From contig CAXXGA010000002.1 in NCBI GenBank assembly GCA_963678585.2, forward strand, positions 2,914,001-2,978,000: a stretch of 64,000 bases of DNA. The letters run 5' to 3'. Shown here piece by piece: positions 34,445 through 47,403 of this stretch. Position 1 is the first letter of the stretch. Each line of letters opens with the position of its first letter. The translations under genes were made by a program, and so were the position numbers. The notes beneath the pieces are model-generated. The model searched no databases. It was given only the letters and a program-made list of their open reading frames with translations, and was not told the origin of the DNA. The DNA is from Breoghania sp963678585. Lineage in GTDB: Bacteria; Pseudomonadota; Alphaproteobacteria; Rhizobiales; Stappiaceae.

Positions 34445-35342
34445 GAGCAACCTTTCGCGGGGCAACCTTTCGGGGTTCGCTCTGCAAGGCATGGCGGGCC
34501 ATGATCGCATCGGCCTTCTCCGCCTCGCGCATCAGGACGGGCCATGCCGGAATGTCATTGTCCCACTCGATCAGCGTCGGAAGCGGCCCGGCGCGCGCAA
34601 TCACGCGCTCATAGAACGCCCAGACGATATCGGCCACTTCGCGGTCGTGGGCATCGATAAGCAGCGGGCGACCTTCATCGTCCGTATCGGGCGCATGTCC
34701 GCCCAGATGGATCTCGCCCACGCGATCAACCGGAAAGGCATCGAGATAGTCCTCCGCCGACCAGCCGTGATTGACCGCGCTCACATGAACGTTGTTCACG
34801 TCCAGCAACAGCCCGCAGCCGGAACGGGCCGAAACCTCGGAGAGAAAATCAAGCTCTTCCATAGTGCTCGCTTCAAGGCTGACATAGGTGGACGGGTTTT
34901 CCAGAAGCATGGTGCGTCCCATCACCTCCTGCACCCGATCGATATGTTCCACCACCCGCAAGAGCGTCGGGCGATCGTAGGCGACGGGCAGGAGGTCGTT
35001 GAAATAGACGCCCTCATGGCTGGACCAGGCCAGGTGTTCGGAAAAAAGCGCGGGCGAATAACGCTCATTGAGCGCCTTGAGACGGGCCAGATGCGCCTCG
35101 TCGAGCGGCCCCTCCCCGCCGATGGAAAGCCCCACCCCGTGCAGCGAAAGGGGGTAGCGCTCACAAACGGCGGAAAGCTGCGCATGGGGCGGGCCGCCCG
35201 CGCCCATGTAGTTTTCCGCGTGAACCTCGAAGAAGCCGATATCGGGCGCATGGGCGAGGATCTCGCCCACATGAGCGGGCTTCAGGCCTGCTCCCGCCCT
35301 GTTCTTCCCCGCCCTGTTCTTCAAAGCCGTCTCGATGGACAT
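34428..35342 (-). CDS. bufB: BufB/HvfB-type DUF692 multinuclear iron oxidase (MNIO)
   Basis: A 304-residue TIM-barrel enzyme of the DUF692/MNIO family. Characterised bufferin members oxidise cysteines in the precursor to 5-thiooxazole rings using a cluster of iron ions and O2. Metal-ligand motifs are present in order: GFFEVHAENYMG, SLHGVGLSIGG, FSEHLAWS, MLLENPSTYVS, LLLDVNNVHVS, EIHLGGHAPD, and IEWDND. The start at 35342 fits the family; the frame is open to 35528 but that overlaps bufA. It lies 7 bp after bufA. The pairing with a DUF2282 precursor and a DUF2063 partner is the reason for the BufB call. Confidence 0.93.
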   Translation of the reverse strand: MSIETALKNRAGKNRAGAGLKPAHVGEILAHAPDIGFFEVHAENYMGAGGPPHAQLSAVCERYPLSLHGVGLSIGGEGPLDEAHLARLKALNERYSPALFSEHLAWSSHEGVYFNDLLPVAYDRPTLLRVVEHIDRVQEVMGRTMLLENPSTYVSLEASTMEELDFLSEVSARSGCGLLLDVNNVHVSAVNHGWSAEDYLDAFPVDRVGEIHLGGHAPDTDDEGRPLLIDAHDREVADIVWAFYERVIARAGPLPTLIEWDNDIPAWPVLMREAEKADAIMARHALQSEPRKVAPRKVAHGAGR

Positions 35343-35349
35343 GCCGCGA

Positions 35350-35667
35350 TCAGCCCTGCGGCAGGTCGCGTTGAAGCTCGACCAGCGAACCGGTGCGCTC
35401 GCCGGGAAGCTCCACGCTCTGGCAGGTTCCCTTCGGCACCAGCTTCCAGGCGTTGCCCTGATAATCGAGGGTGGAGGTGCCCGCACAGGTCGTGCCCGGC
35501 CCCGCCTTGCAGTCGTTCTGTCCGGCAAGCGCGATGCCGTAGCATTTTTCCTGCTCCTGCGCGGCCACCGGCCCGGCCATGGAGCCGACGGCCGCCGCCA
35601 CCGCAGCAGCCAGAACCACGCCCGATGCCGCCCTGTTTGCAGAACGCTTCGTGTTCTCTTCGATCAT
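35350..35667 (-). CDS. bufA: Bufferin precursor peptide (DUF2282)
   Basis: A 105-residue precursor of a ribosomally made, modified, metal-binding peptide. It has a long signal peptide (hydrophobic VVLAAAVAAAVGSMAGPVAA, cleavage near residue 36) and a core with exactly four cysteines at 42, 53, 61 and 82: CYGIALAGQNDC, then AGPGTTCAGTSTLDYQGNAW and KLVPKGTC. This is the conserved DUF2282 pattern. In studied bufferins the two central Cys become thiooxazoles and the product chelates copper in the periplasm. A short tail (about 83-105) follows. The ATG at 35667 has a strong GGAGAGGGA ribosome site. First gene of the operon. Confidence 0.93.
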   Translation of the reverse strand: MIEENTKRSANRAASGVVLAAAVAAAVGSMAGPVAAQEQEKCYGIALAGQNDCKAGPGTTCAGTSTLDYQGNAWKLVPKGTCQSVELPGERTGSLVELQRDLPQG

Positions 35668-36175
35668 GCTTCCCTCTCCCGTTGAAATTCCGTCCCGCGC
35701 AACGACCCCTGCCGCTGCGACATGTTGCCCCTGCTCCGGTCCCACCCTTCGACGGGCGAGACCGGTTCCGCCTCGCTTGGCCGGGGTTTGACCGGACCAC
35801 TGTGCGAAGCCGGGCGATCAATCGGAAATCAAAGCAACGTGACGCCCCTGTGCGCCCGACATCCGATGGCGGGTGATTCCGAGCGCAAACCGCTCCGCCC
35901 CGCCTCCTCCCGGTCCCCGCGCATCCTTCTGCCGGTCCGATCCGGACCGTCAGCGCGGCAACATCCGACCGGCGGACCGCCCCCCCCGACGAAGGTCGTA
36001 GACGCCACTGAAAATCGAGCCCTGCGGAGCGCTTTCGGCAATAATATTGCTTCTCTAGGGGTGAAATTCTATTTTAGTGACGATTGCTTGGCCGGGCAGG
36101 CAACAAATACAATATCGCAATCAGGAATGCCGCTTGCCGTATCAGAAGAAATCTGGCATGTTGCGCCTCCGAATA

Positions 36176-36192
36176 GGACAGCACTGCTGTCC
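36176..36192. promoter_or_regulatory. 17-bp palindrome, possible operator
   Basis: GGACAGC-ACT-GCTGTCC, a perfect 7-3-7 inverted repeat in the A+T-richer part of the spacer. The binding factor is unknown. Confidence 0.35.
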
Positions 36193-36490
36193 AATTATTC
36201 GAACCTGACGGCAATCGCCCCAAGCACTCATCGCGCGCACCTGCGCGCGCAAGTTGAAAGCCGGGGGCATGGACGCCGACGGGAGACGGCGGACGGAGCG
36301 GCAGCGCTCCCGTCCGGGCACGATGCCAGGCGCAAGACCGGCGCGATGATCGGTGTCTCGATTGACGACACCGACAGCCTCCCGGTCGCGTGGCAAGGCA
36401 CGGCTGACGGTATTCGAACCGCGGGAATGACCGCCTGTCCGACGGAGACGCGGACGGGCAGGAGACCCGCCGGGCGACTGCCGCTTGCGG

Positions 36491-36505
36491 GACGTTGCGA
36501 ACGTC
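36491..36505. promoter_or_regulatory. 15-bp palindrome next to a TATAAA box upstream of gltB
   Basis: GACGTT-GCG-AACGTC ends five bases before a TATAAA at 36511-36516. It overlaps where a -35 region would lie, so it could be an operator or activator site for gltB. Confidence 0.35.
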
Positions 36506-36539
36506 GCGCATATAAAGCCGCGAGCATCGTGCTTAAAAA

Positions 36540-36553
36540 GGGGTTATAACCCC
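36540..36553. promoter_or_regulatory. 14-bp perfect palindrome in the gltB leader
   Basis: GGGGTTATAACCCC is preceded by AAAAA. It may be an operator; it lacks a U-run, so a terminator is less likely. Confidence 0.3.
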
Positions 36554-36808
36554 GCCCGACTAGGGAACGGCTCGCGCCTGGCCAGCCGTTCACACTCGAC
36601 AGAGCCGCGGCTTTGGCCGGTCTCGTCGCTCGAGCCGTACCCTGATGTGGTATGACCCGAGAGAGGAGGTCTGACCCAAGGCCGGGGAAACTGCGCGCGG
36701 GCATGATGTCCGCAAGGTCCGACCGCCCCCAGCGGCCGGGCTCGCGAAAAAGGGAGAACGGTCATCCGCCGCCACGGCGCGCTGACCGCAATTGGGGTAA
36801 GGAAGAGC

Positions 36809-41569
<4,761 letters not shown>

Positions 41570-41582
41570 GGAGCGCAGACAA

Positions 41583-43016
41583 ATGGGTAAGGTAACCGGC
41601 TTTCTCGAGATCGACCGGCAGGACCAGAAGTATCAGCCTGCTTCCGATCGTATCCGTCACTTCCGCGAGTTCACCCTTCCGCTCTCCGAGCCGGAAGTGG
41701 TGCGACAGGCGGCACGCTGCATGGATTGCGGCATTCCGTTCTGTCACGGCCCGAACGGTTGTCCCGTGAACAACCAGATCCCGGACTGGAATAACCTCGT
41801 CTTTGAAGGCGACTGGATGGAGGCGATGCGCAACCTCCACTCCACCAACAACTTCCCGGAATTCACGGGCCGCGTCTGCCCGGCGCCCTGCGAGGAAGCG
41901 TGCACGCTGAACCTCGAGGACATTCCGGTCAACATCAAGACGGTCGAGCAGTCCATCGCCGACAAGGCGTGGATGAACGGCTGGATCACGCCGGAGCCGA
42001 ACGAAACGCGCACCGGCAAGAGCGTCGGCATCGTGGGTTCCGGCCCGGCGGGCCTCGCGGCTGCCCAGCAGCTTGCGCGCGCCGGTCATGACGTCGTGGT
42101 CTACGAGCGCGAGCCCTTTGCTGGCGGCCTGATGCGCTACGGCATTCCCGACTTCAAGATGGAGAAGTACCACATCCAGCGCCGTGTCCAGCAAATGGAA
42201 GCGGAAGGCGTGGTCTTCGAATACGGCGTGGACGTCGGCACCACGGTCTCCGTCGCCGAACTGAAGAGCCGCCACGACGCCTTCCTGTTCGCCACCGGTG
42301 CGGAACGTCCGCGCGATCCGGGCGTGCCGGGCATGGAACTGGACGGCTGCCACTGGGCCATGCCCTTCCTCGTGCAGCAGAATCGCCGCATCAATGGCGA
42401 GGACGTCTCCCACGAGGAGCAGCTGTGGGCCGGCGGCAAGCATGTCGTCGTCATTGGCGGCGGCGACACGGCGTCGGACTGCGTGGGCACCTCGTTCCGT
42501 CAGGGCGCGGTATCCGTGACCCAGCTCGACATCCGCCCGATCCCGCCGCTGAAAGAGGACAAGCTGACGGTGTGGCCCTACTGGCCGACCAAGTTCCGCA
42601 CCTCGTCTTCTCAAGCCGAAGGTGCGGAGCGCGAGTTCTCCGCCGCCACGCTGGCGCTGATCGGCGACGAGGACGGCCACGTCACGGGCGTGAAATGCGC
42701 CCGTGTGGACGAGCGCCGCGTCCCCATCGAGGGCACGGAATTCGTGCTGCGTGCGAGCCTCGTGCTGGCGGCCATCGGCTTCTCCGGCCCGCGCCTTGAC
42801 ACCTACATCAAGGAACTGGGCGACGATCTGGAGCTTGATCCGCGCACCAACATCAAGGCCAACACCGAAGACTACCGCACCTCGGTGCCGGGCATCTACG
42901 CCTGCGGCGACGTGCGCCGCGGCCAGTCTCTGGTGGTCTGGGCGATCCGCGAAGGCCGTCAGGCGGCCCGCTCCATCGACCTCGACCTGATGGGCGTGAG
43001 CGAACTGCCGCGCTGA
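41583..43016 (+). CDS. gltD: Glutamate synthase small subunit
   Basis: The beta subunit of NADPH-GOGAT, 477 residues; it oxidises NADPH through FAD and passes electrons via two 4Fe-4S clusters to GltB. The N-terminal cluster cysteines are in CMDCGIPFCHG and GCPVNNQIP, then CPAPCEEACTL. The FAD motif is VGIVGSGPAGLAAAQQLARA and the NADPH motif VVVIGGGDTASDC. The C-terminal GIYACGDVRRGQSLVVWAI completes the FAD site. A strong terminator follows. Confidence 0.98.
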   Translation: MGKVTGFLEIDRQDQKYQPASDRIRHFREFTLPLSEPEVVRQAARCMDCGIPFCHGPNGCPVNNQIPDWNNLVFEGDWMEAMRNLHSTNNFPEFTGRVCPAPCEEACTLNLEDIPVNIKTVEQSIADKAWMNGWITPEPNETRTGKSVGIVGSGPAGLAAAQQLARAGHDVVVYEREPFAGGLMRYGIPDFKMEKYHIQRRVQQMEAEGVVFEYGVDVGTTVSVAELKSRHDAFLFATGAERPRDPGVPGMELDGCHWAMPFLVQQNRRINGEDVSHEEQLWAGGKHVVVIGGGDTASDCVGTSFRQGAVSVTQLDIRPIPPLKEDKLTVWPYWPTKFRTSSSQAEGAEREFSAATLALIGDEDGHVTGVKCARVDERRVPIEGTEFVLRASLVLAAIGFSGPRLDTYIKELGDDLELDPRTNIKANTEDYRTSVPGIYACGDVRRGQSLVVWAIREGRQAARSIDLDLMGVSELPR

Positions 43017-43053
43017 GGCCAGCCGGATTGAAATGAGCTGGACTGAATTGAAG

Positions 43054-43089
43054 AAAACGGCGTGGCCTCAGGGCTGCGCCGTTTTTTTA
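43054..43089 (+). terminator. Rho-independent terminator of gltBD
   Basis: AAACGGCG pairs with CGCCGTTT and is followed by a run of seven T, 38 bp after the gltD stop. Confidence 0.88.
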
Positions 43090-43123
43090 TGTCTGCGTGA
43101 GAAAGGACGATTGGCGGGAGCAA

Positions 43124-43170
43124 GCGGCCCATCCTTCGAGACGGTCGCTGACGCGACCTCCTCAGGATGG
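43124..43170 (+). repeat. REP-like element, copy 3
   Basis: CGGCCCATCCTTCGAGACGG, short loop, then CCTCCTCAGGATGGG. This is the same element as at 5721 and 5953 but lacks their ACGTTGTGGGTGGGGC extension. Confidence 0.8.
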
Positions 43171-43222
43171 GTCACACATCCAGGACGGGCCGAACGTCAA
43201 AGACAGGCCACACGTCCGAAAC
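43169..43222. repeat. Three degenerate 18-bp tandem units next to the REP-like element
   Basis: Units at 43169, 43187 and 43205 (GGGTCACACATCCAGGAC, GGGCCGAACGTCAAAGAC, AGGCCACACGTCCGAAAC) follow the REP-like element directly. The arrangement resembles the 23-bp array beside the copies at 5.8 kb, but with another period. Confidence 0.6.
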
Positions 43223-43264
43223 TCCGCGCAAAACACCCGAAGGCGGCCCCAAGCGGCCCGCCAT

Positions 43265-44608
43265 TCAGGCAGCGCGCATGCTCGTCAGGAACTGCCCGAC
43301 CTGATCTTCCAGTCGGCCGGAGAGCGTTGCAAGTTCGCCCGCCGCAGCGCGCATTTCCGACGACGCCCCGTCGCTTGTCGTGGTCGCCGCGGCCAGCCGG
43401 TCGACATTTAGATTGACCCGTTCGGTGCTGCCGTTGGCATGGTCGACCGAACGTGTGATCTCCTGCGTCGCCTCCGTCTGCGCATTGACCGCGCCGAGGA
43501 TATGACCGGAAATTTCCGAAATCCGGGTGATCGTGGAGGCAATGGAGCGGATGGCCTGCACCGCCTGATCGGCAACCGTCTGCACCGAAGCGACTTGCGC
43601 GGAAATCTCTTCCGTCGCCTTGCTGGTCTGGCCGGCCAGCGCCTTCACCTCGTTCGCCACCACCGCAAAACCGCGACCCGCCTCACCGGCGCGCGCTGCC
43701 TCGATGGTCGCGTTCAGCGCCAGAAGATTGGTCTGGTCGGCAATCTGATTGATCAGATCCACCACCTCGCCGATGGCCTTGCCGGTCTCCGCCAGCCGCC
43801 CGACGATGACGTCCGTCTCGCGCGCCTCGCCAACCGCCTCGTCGGCGATCGCAGCCGCCTGCGTCATCTCCCGCCCGATACCGCTGATTGCTTCCGACAG
43901 TTTCCCAGCCGAAGACGAGACCGCATCCACCGCGGAATTGGAATCGGCACAAGCCTGAGTGACCGCAGCCACCGCATCGCCCGAAGCGCCCACCGCATCG
44001 CGCAGGTTGTCGGTGTTGGAACCGACCTTGCCCGCCGCAAGGCTCAGCGCCTCCACCACGCTCATGACCGAGCGTTCGAAATCCTCCGCCACGTCCATCA
44101 TCAACTGGTGGCGTTCCTCATCCGCACGGCGCTGCGCCTCCGCCTGCCGCTCCGCCTCGCTGCGGGCGCGTTCGGCCAAGCCGGTGCGGAACGCAATCAC
44201 CGAGCGTGCAATCGCGCCGATCTCGTCGTTGCGCGCCCCGCCGTCGATGTGAACCTCGTAATCCCCCTCAGACATCTGCTCCAGCCCGCCCTGCAGCCGC
44301 TTCAGCGGTCGCGCCACCCCATAGGCAAGCACCACCGCCGCGACGACGAAGGCGACGCCAACCGGCATGCAGACGAGCGCGATCTGCATCATCTGGTCGA
44401 TGATCAGCGCGTTGATATGCGCCCCCACATCGCCGCCCACAAAGGCGGCGGCGAGATCGGGATTGCCGAGGGTGGAGGTGAGCGCCTGAGCGAAGACGTA
44501 AAACGCATAGGCCGTGCCGCCCAGCATGATCACGGCGGACGCCGCAACGAGCAGCATGAAACGGGCGAGAATGGTCAGGCGGAAAAACGAGCTGGAAGCT
44601 TCATGCAT
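43265..44608 (-). CDS. Methyl-accepting chemotaxis protein
   Basis: A transmembrane chemoreceptor of 447 residues. TM1 is about 12-37 and TM2 about 75-100, with only a short periplasmic loop (about 35 residues) between them, so a classical ligand-binding domain is absent. A HAMP domain follows (ARPLKRLQGGLEQMSEGDYE). The cytoplasmic helical hairpin has the conserved tip GRGFAVVANEVKALAGQTSK that docks CheA/CheW. It lacks an obvious C-terminal CheR pentapeptide. The start at 44608 has GAGG upstream. It may sense a membrane or intracellular cue. Confidence 0.93.
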   Translation of the reverse strand: MHEASSSFFRLTILARFMLLVAASAVIMLGGTAYAFYVFAQALTSTLGNPDLAAAFVGGDVGAHINALIIDQMMQIALVCMPVGVAFVVAAVVLAYGVARPLKRLQGGLEQMSEGDYEVHIDGGARNDEIGAIARSVIAFRTGLAERARSEAERQAEAQRRADEERHQLMMDVAEDFERSVMSVVEALSLAAGKVGSNTDNLRDAVGASGDAVAAVTQACADSNSAVDAVSSSAGKLSEAISGIGREMTQAAAIADEAVGEARETDVIVGRLAETGKAIGEVVDLINQIADQTNLLALNATIEAARAGEAGRGFAVVANEVKALAGQTSKATEEISAQVASVQTVADQAVQAIRSIASTITRISEISGHILGAVNAQTEATQEITRSVDHANGSTERVNLNVDRLAAATTTSDGASSEMRAAAGELATLSGRLEDQVGQFLTSMRAA

Positions 44609-44752
44609 CTGGGAACCTCGGCTGCGCACACCCCGCAAACGGGGACGAACGGCAAGCACAGGCCTTGCACGCGCCCCCCGGTCTGCGTGTCAAAGGAGAT
44701 TCTGATTGGCATAAGTAAAAATATCGTAGCGAAAGACGACGATGACCTATGG

Positions 44753-45937
44753 TTATTCGGCCCGGCTGAAGTCGTCGACGCGCCCTTCGACCCTCGGCAG
44801 AGAGCGGCCTTCCACGATCAACCTGTGCTGGAGCGATCCTTCCGTAGGGATCGCAGGCGCGATTTCCTCGCCCGCCAGCGTTTCTTCACGCGACGCCCCG
44901 CCGGTCAACAGGACGACATTGCTGTCCCCGCCCGGAAAAGCCAGCTCCAGAGCCGGTCCCTCGCCCAGAATGCGCGCAAGGCGCTGCTGGACGAAAAAGG
45001 CAACCTTTCGATACCCCGGCCATGTGAAATAGAGCCCGTCCGAGGTACGCAGCCGCTGACGCTGACCGTCCACATCCGCACCATAAGAGGTGTATTTGCC
45101 TTCCTCCGACAGGAACGCTTCCCAGATATCGACGAAGACGCCGTCGGCGGTCTCCACCTTCTCCTTGTAGAAGTCGTTCAGATAGCTGAAGTCGGATCGC
45201 CGGTCGGGGCCGCTGACCGGCGGCAGCCCCACCCAGACAAGCGGCCTGCGCCCGTCGCGCACCGACGCGACCGTGCGCTGGACGAGCGCGCGGTAAACCT
45301 CCTGCCATGCCGGATCGCGGAAATTCGTGCGTTGACCGTCAAGCACCAGCCCGCGACGGTCGTCGGTCCCGAGCATCACGACCACCACGTCCGCCTCGCC
45401 CCTGTCGAGGCGCGCCTTGATGCGCGACGGCCAGTCGGGATCGGCCTCGCGCAGAAGCCCGCGCGAGCGCGAAATCTCGCTCGCCACCTTGATGGTCGGC
45501 GTCTTGGCGTAGGAGGCCTTCAACCCGCGCGCGAGCCCTTCCGCCATCCTGTCACCGACCACCAGAACCGTGCGGGCATTCGCGCTCTTGGGCTCCTCGT
45601 CGATCTTGGGCGGCATGGGAGCGGCGCGCGTGATCGAACGTTTGGGTCTGTCCTGCTCGCGCAGCTTGCGCGTGGGACGGGAACTGCGCCCGCCGCGGAA
45701 AAGCCGGAGCAAGGGCGACAGCGGATGCCAGCCGCGGTCGTTCTGGGCAAGCACGATCTCGCCGCCCTGAACGGAAGAGCCGGAAGAAGACGGCGTCAGA
45801 ACCGTCATGGTTCCAGACGGCGCGGACGGCGTCCCCGGCACCGGGCCCGCGGGCGCAGCCGTTCCCGTTCCGGCTGCGCCAAGCGCCGCCAGAAGGGTCA
45901 CGACCAGTCCGATGGATCGGATGCCCGAAGCGCGCAT
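44753..45937 (-). CDS. Exported SGNH-type hydrolase (DUF459)
   Basis: A 394-residue protein with a signal peptide (MRASGIRSIGLVVTLLAALG, cleavage around GTAAPAG), a Pro/Ser-rich linker, then a DUF459 SGNH domain from about residue 125. It has the VLVVGDRMAEGLARGL block where the usual GDS serine is replaced by GDR, ADVVVVMLGTDDRRG with the Asn-position equivalent, and VWVGLPPVSGPDRRSDFSYL. Related proteins act on acetyl groups of cell-surface polymers; the changed GDS motif makes catalysis uncertain. The start at 45937 has GGGAG upstream and opens the signal peptide. Confidence 0.82.
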   Translation of the reverse strand: MRASGIRSIGLVVTLLAALGAAGTGTAAPAGPVPGTPSAPSGTMTVLTPSSSGSSVQGGEIVLAQNDRGWHPLSPLLRLFRGGRSSRPTRKLREQDRPKRSITRAAPMPPKIDEEPKSANARTVLVVGDRMAEGLARGLKASYAKTPTIKVASEISRSRGLLREADPDWPSRIKARLDRGEADVVVVMLGTDDRRGLVLDGQRTNFRDPAWQEVYRALVQRTVASVRDGRRPLVWVGLPPVSGPDRRSDFSYLNDFYKEKVETADGVFVDIWEAFLSEEGKYTSYGADVDGQRQRLRTSDGLYFTWPGYRKVAFFVQQRLARILGEGPALELAFPGGDSNVVLLTGGASREETLAGEEIAPAIPTEGSLQHRLIVEGRSLPRVEGRVDDFSRAE

Positions 45938-46034
45938 GATAGCTCCCTTGTTGCCTTTCGCGCACCATATACCGGCCACGGGCCTGCGCAAGCCGTCCGG
46001 CCCGCAACAGCCCCTCGCCCGGCAGACTTTTGCC

Positions 46035-47294
46035 TCAACCGCCCTGAAGACGCTCCAGCAGGTGCAGGCTGGCGAACCCGTCGGGTGCCATGCCGCGACG
46101 GCGCTGATAGGCGCGGATGGCGGCGCGTGTCTGGTTTCCGATCTTGCCGTCCACCGTTCCCGCGCCGTGACCACGGCTGTTCAAAAGCGCCTGCATGCGC
46201 TTCGTCTCTTCGTCGCTGAGCGGGCGGTCGCCATCCGGCCAGTTGCGCGCGAAAGCATTGCCGCCGCGCAGACGGTCGGAGAGATGCCCGACAGCCAGCG
46301 CATAGGAATCGGCGTTGTTGTAGCGCTTGATGACAGAGAAATTCTTCAACATCAGGAAGGCCGGTCCGCGCGCGCCCGCAGGCGCCAGCAGATAAGCCTC
46401 GTCGGAGGGACGCGGGAAGGAGCGCCCCATGGAGCGCGTCACGCCGAGCTTCGCCCATTCCGCCAGCTTGCGCTTCTTGCGGGTGTCGCCCAGCGCATAG
46501 TTGAAGCCCTTCGGCAGATGCACCTCGTAGCCCCAGGTCTTGCCCGGCTCCCAGCCCGACGAATTCAGATAGGCCGCGGTGGAGGCCAGCGCGTCGGGGA
46601 TGGAGCCCCAGATATTGCGCCGCCCGTCGCCGTCGAAATCGACCGCATAGGCATTGTAGGTGGTGGGGATGAACTGGGTGTGGCCCATCGCGCCCGCCCA
46701 GGAACCTGTCATGCCCGCCAGATCGATATCGCCGCGCTGCAGGATCTTGAGGGCGGCGATGAGCTGCGTACGCCCGAATTTCTTGTACCGTCCGCCGTCA
46801 TAGGCGAGCGAGGCCAGCGACCGGATGACCGAACGCATGATCTTGTGGTTGTCGAGAACCGCGCCATAGGAGGATTCCATGCCCCAGATGGCCACGACCA
46901 CATGCCGGTCGACACCGAAGGACTTCTCGATCTGGTCGAGAACGGGGCGATAGCGGGCAAGCATCTCCTGCCCGTTCTCGATGCGCGAGGCGGAGACGGT
47001 GCGCTCCAGATACCCCCAGACCGGCCGTACGAATTCGGCCTGATTGTCGGTCTTGGCGATGACCTCGCTGTCAAGCGTCACGCCGCGCATGGCGTGATCG
47101 TAGGTCGTCTTGGAAACGCCTGCGGCCTGAGCCTGCCGCCAGAAGGCCCGCTTCCAGCCGTCGAACCCGGATCGGGCCTGCGCCGGAACCGCGAGCGCGG
47201 CGGCAACAAGCATGACGACGGCCATGCGTCCGGCGCGTGATCGCACAAAACGTCCGTCGAAGGATCGAACGGCGGATTTTGTGATGGAAAGCAT
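46035..47294 (-). CDS. Lytic murein transglycosylase, MltB family
   Basis: A 419-residue peptidoglycan-cleaving enzyme. It has a signal peptide (VVMLVAAALAVPAQA) and the SLT_2 catalytic domain, with the active Glu in VVAIWGMESSYGAVLDN. GAMGHTQFIPTTYNAYAVDF and the DGDGRRNIWGSIPDALASTA blocks are diagnostic for MltB. A C-terminal PG_binding_1 domain (about 355-417; LLNSRGHGAGTVDGKIGNQT) anchors it to the wall. It follows the outer-membrane barrel gene and precedes the SGNH hydrolase gene on the same strand, an envelope-remodelling set. Confidence 0.95.
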   Translation of the reverse strand: MLSITKSAVRSFDGRFVRSRAGRMAVVMLVAAALAVPAQARSGFDGWKRAFWRQAQAAGVSKTTYDHAMRGVTLDSEVIAKTDNQAEFVRPVWGYLERTVSASRIENGQEMLARYRPVLDQIEKSFGVDRHVVVAIWGMESSYGAVLDNHKIMRSVIRSLASLAYDGGRYKKFGRTQLIAALKILQRGDIDLAGMTGSWAGAMGHTQFIPTTYNAYAVDFDGDGRRNIWGSIPDALASTAAYLNSSGWEPGKTWGYEVHLPKGFNYALGDTRKKRKLAEWAKLGVTRSMGRSFPRPSDEAYLLAPAGARGPAFLMLKNFSVIKRYNNADSYALAVGHLSDRLRGGNAFARNWPDGDRPLSDEETKRMQALLNSRGHGAGTVDGKIGNQTRAAIRAYQRRRGMAPDGFASLHLLERLQGG

Positions 47295-47372
47295 CTCTAC
47301 TCCGTTATCCGAAAATCGATGTTCATCTGGCGATCGAAACCACAGGTTTCCCGACGAATCCGGCAGGGGAAT

Positions 47373-47391
47373 GGCAGATTAACCATCTGCC
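47373..47391 (-). terminator. Short hairpin after the outer-membrane barrel gene
   Basis: GGCAGAT-TAACC-ATCTGCC, a perfect 7-bp stem just past the barrel gene stop. The loop region includes TTAACCAT on the plus strand, which equals a CtrA half-site, so two readings are possible. Confidence 0.35.
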
Positions 47392-47403
47392 ACCCGTTCC
47401 GCC

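Larger units (their letters stand above)
35668..36808. other. 1.1-kb divergent spacer between bufA and gltB
   Basis: The largest stretch without a convincing gene. An open frame runs through 35722-36549 on the plus strand, but its protein looks random and lacks a ribosome site. The middle (about 36040-36200) is clearly richer in A+T than the surroundings. Four perfect palindromes are present: GCAATAATATTGC at 36038, GGACAGCACTGCTGTCC at 36176, GACGTTGCGAACGTC at 36491 and GGGGTTATAACCCC at 36540. I could not assign a promoter for bufA. Confidence 0.5.

Noticed and set aside
35722..36549. A 275-codon plus-strand frame in the gltB upstream region
   Set aside because: No ribosome site, no domain and a residue composition like translated noncoding GC-rich DNA. 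The region is left as noncoding.
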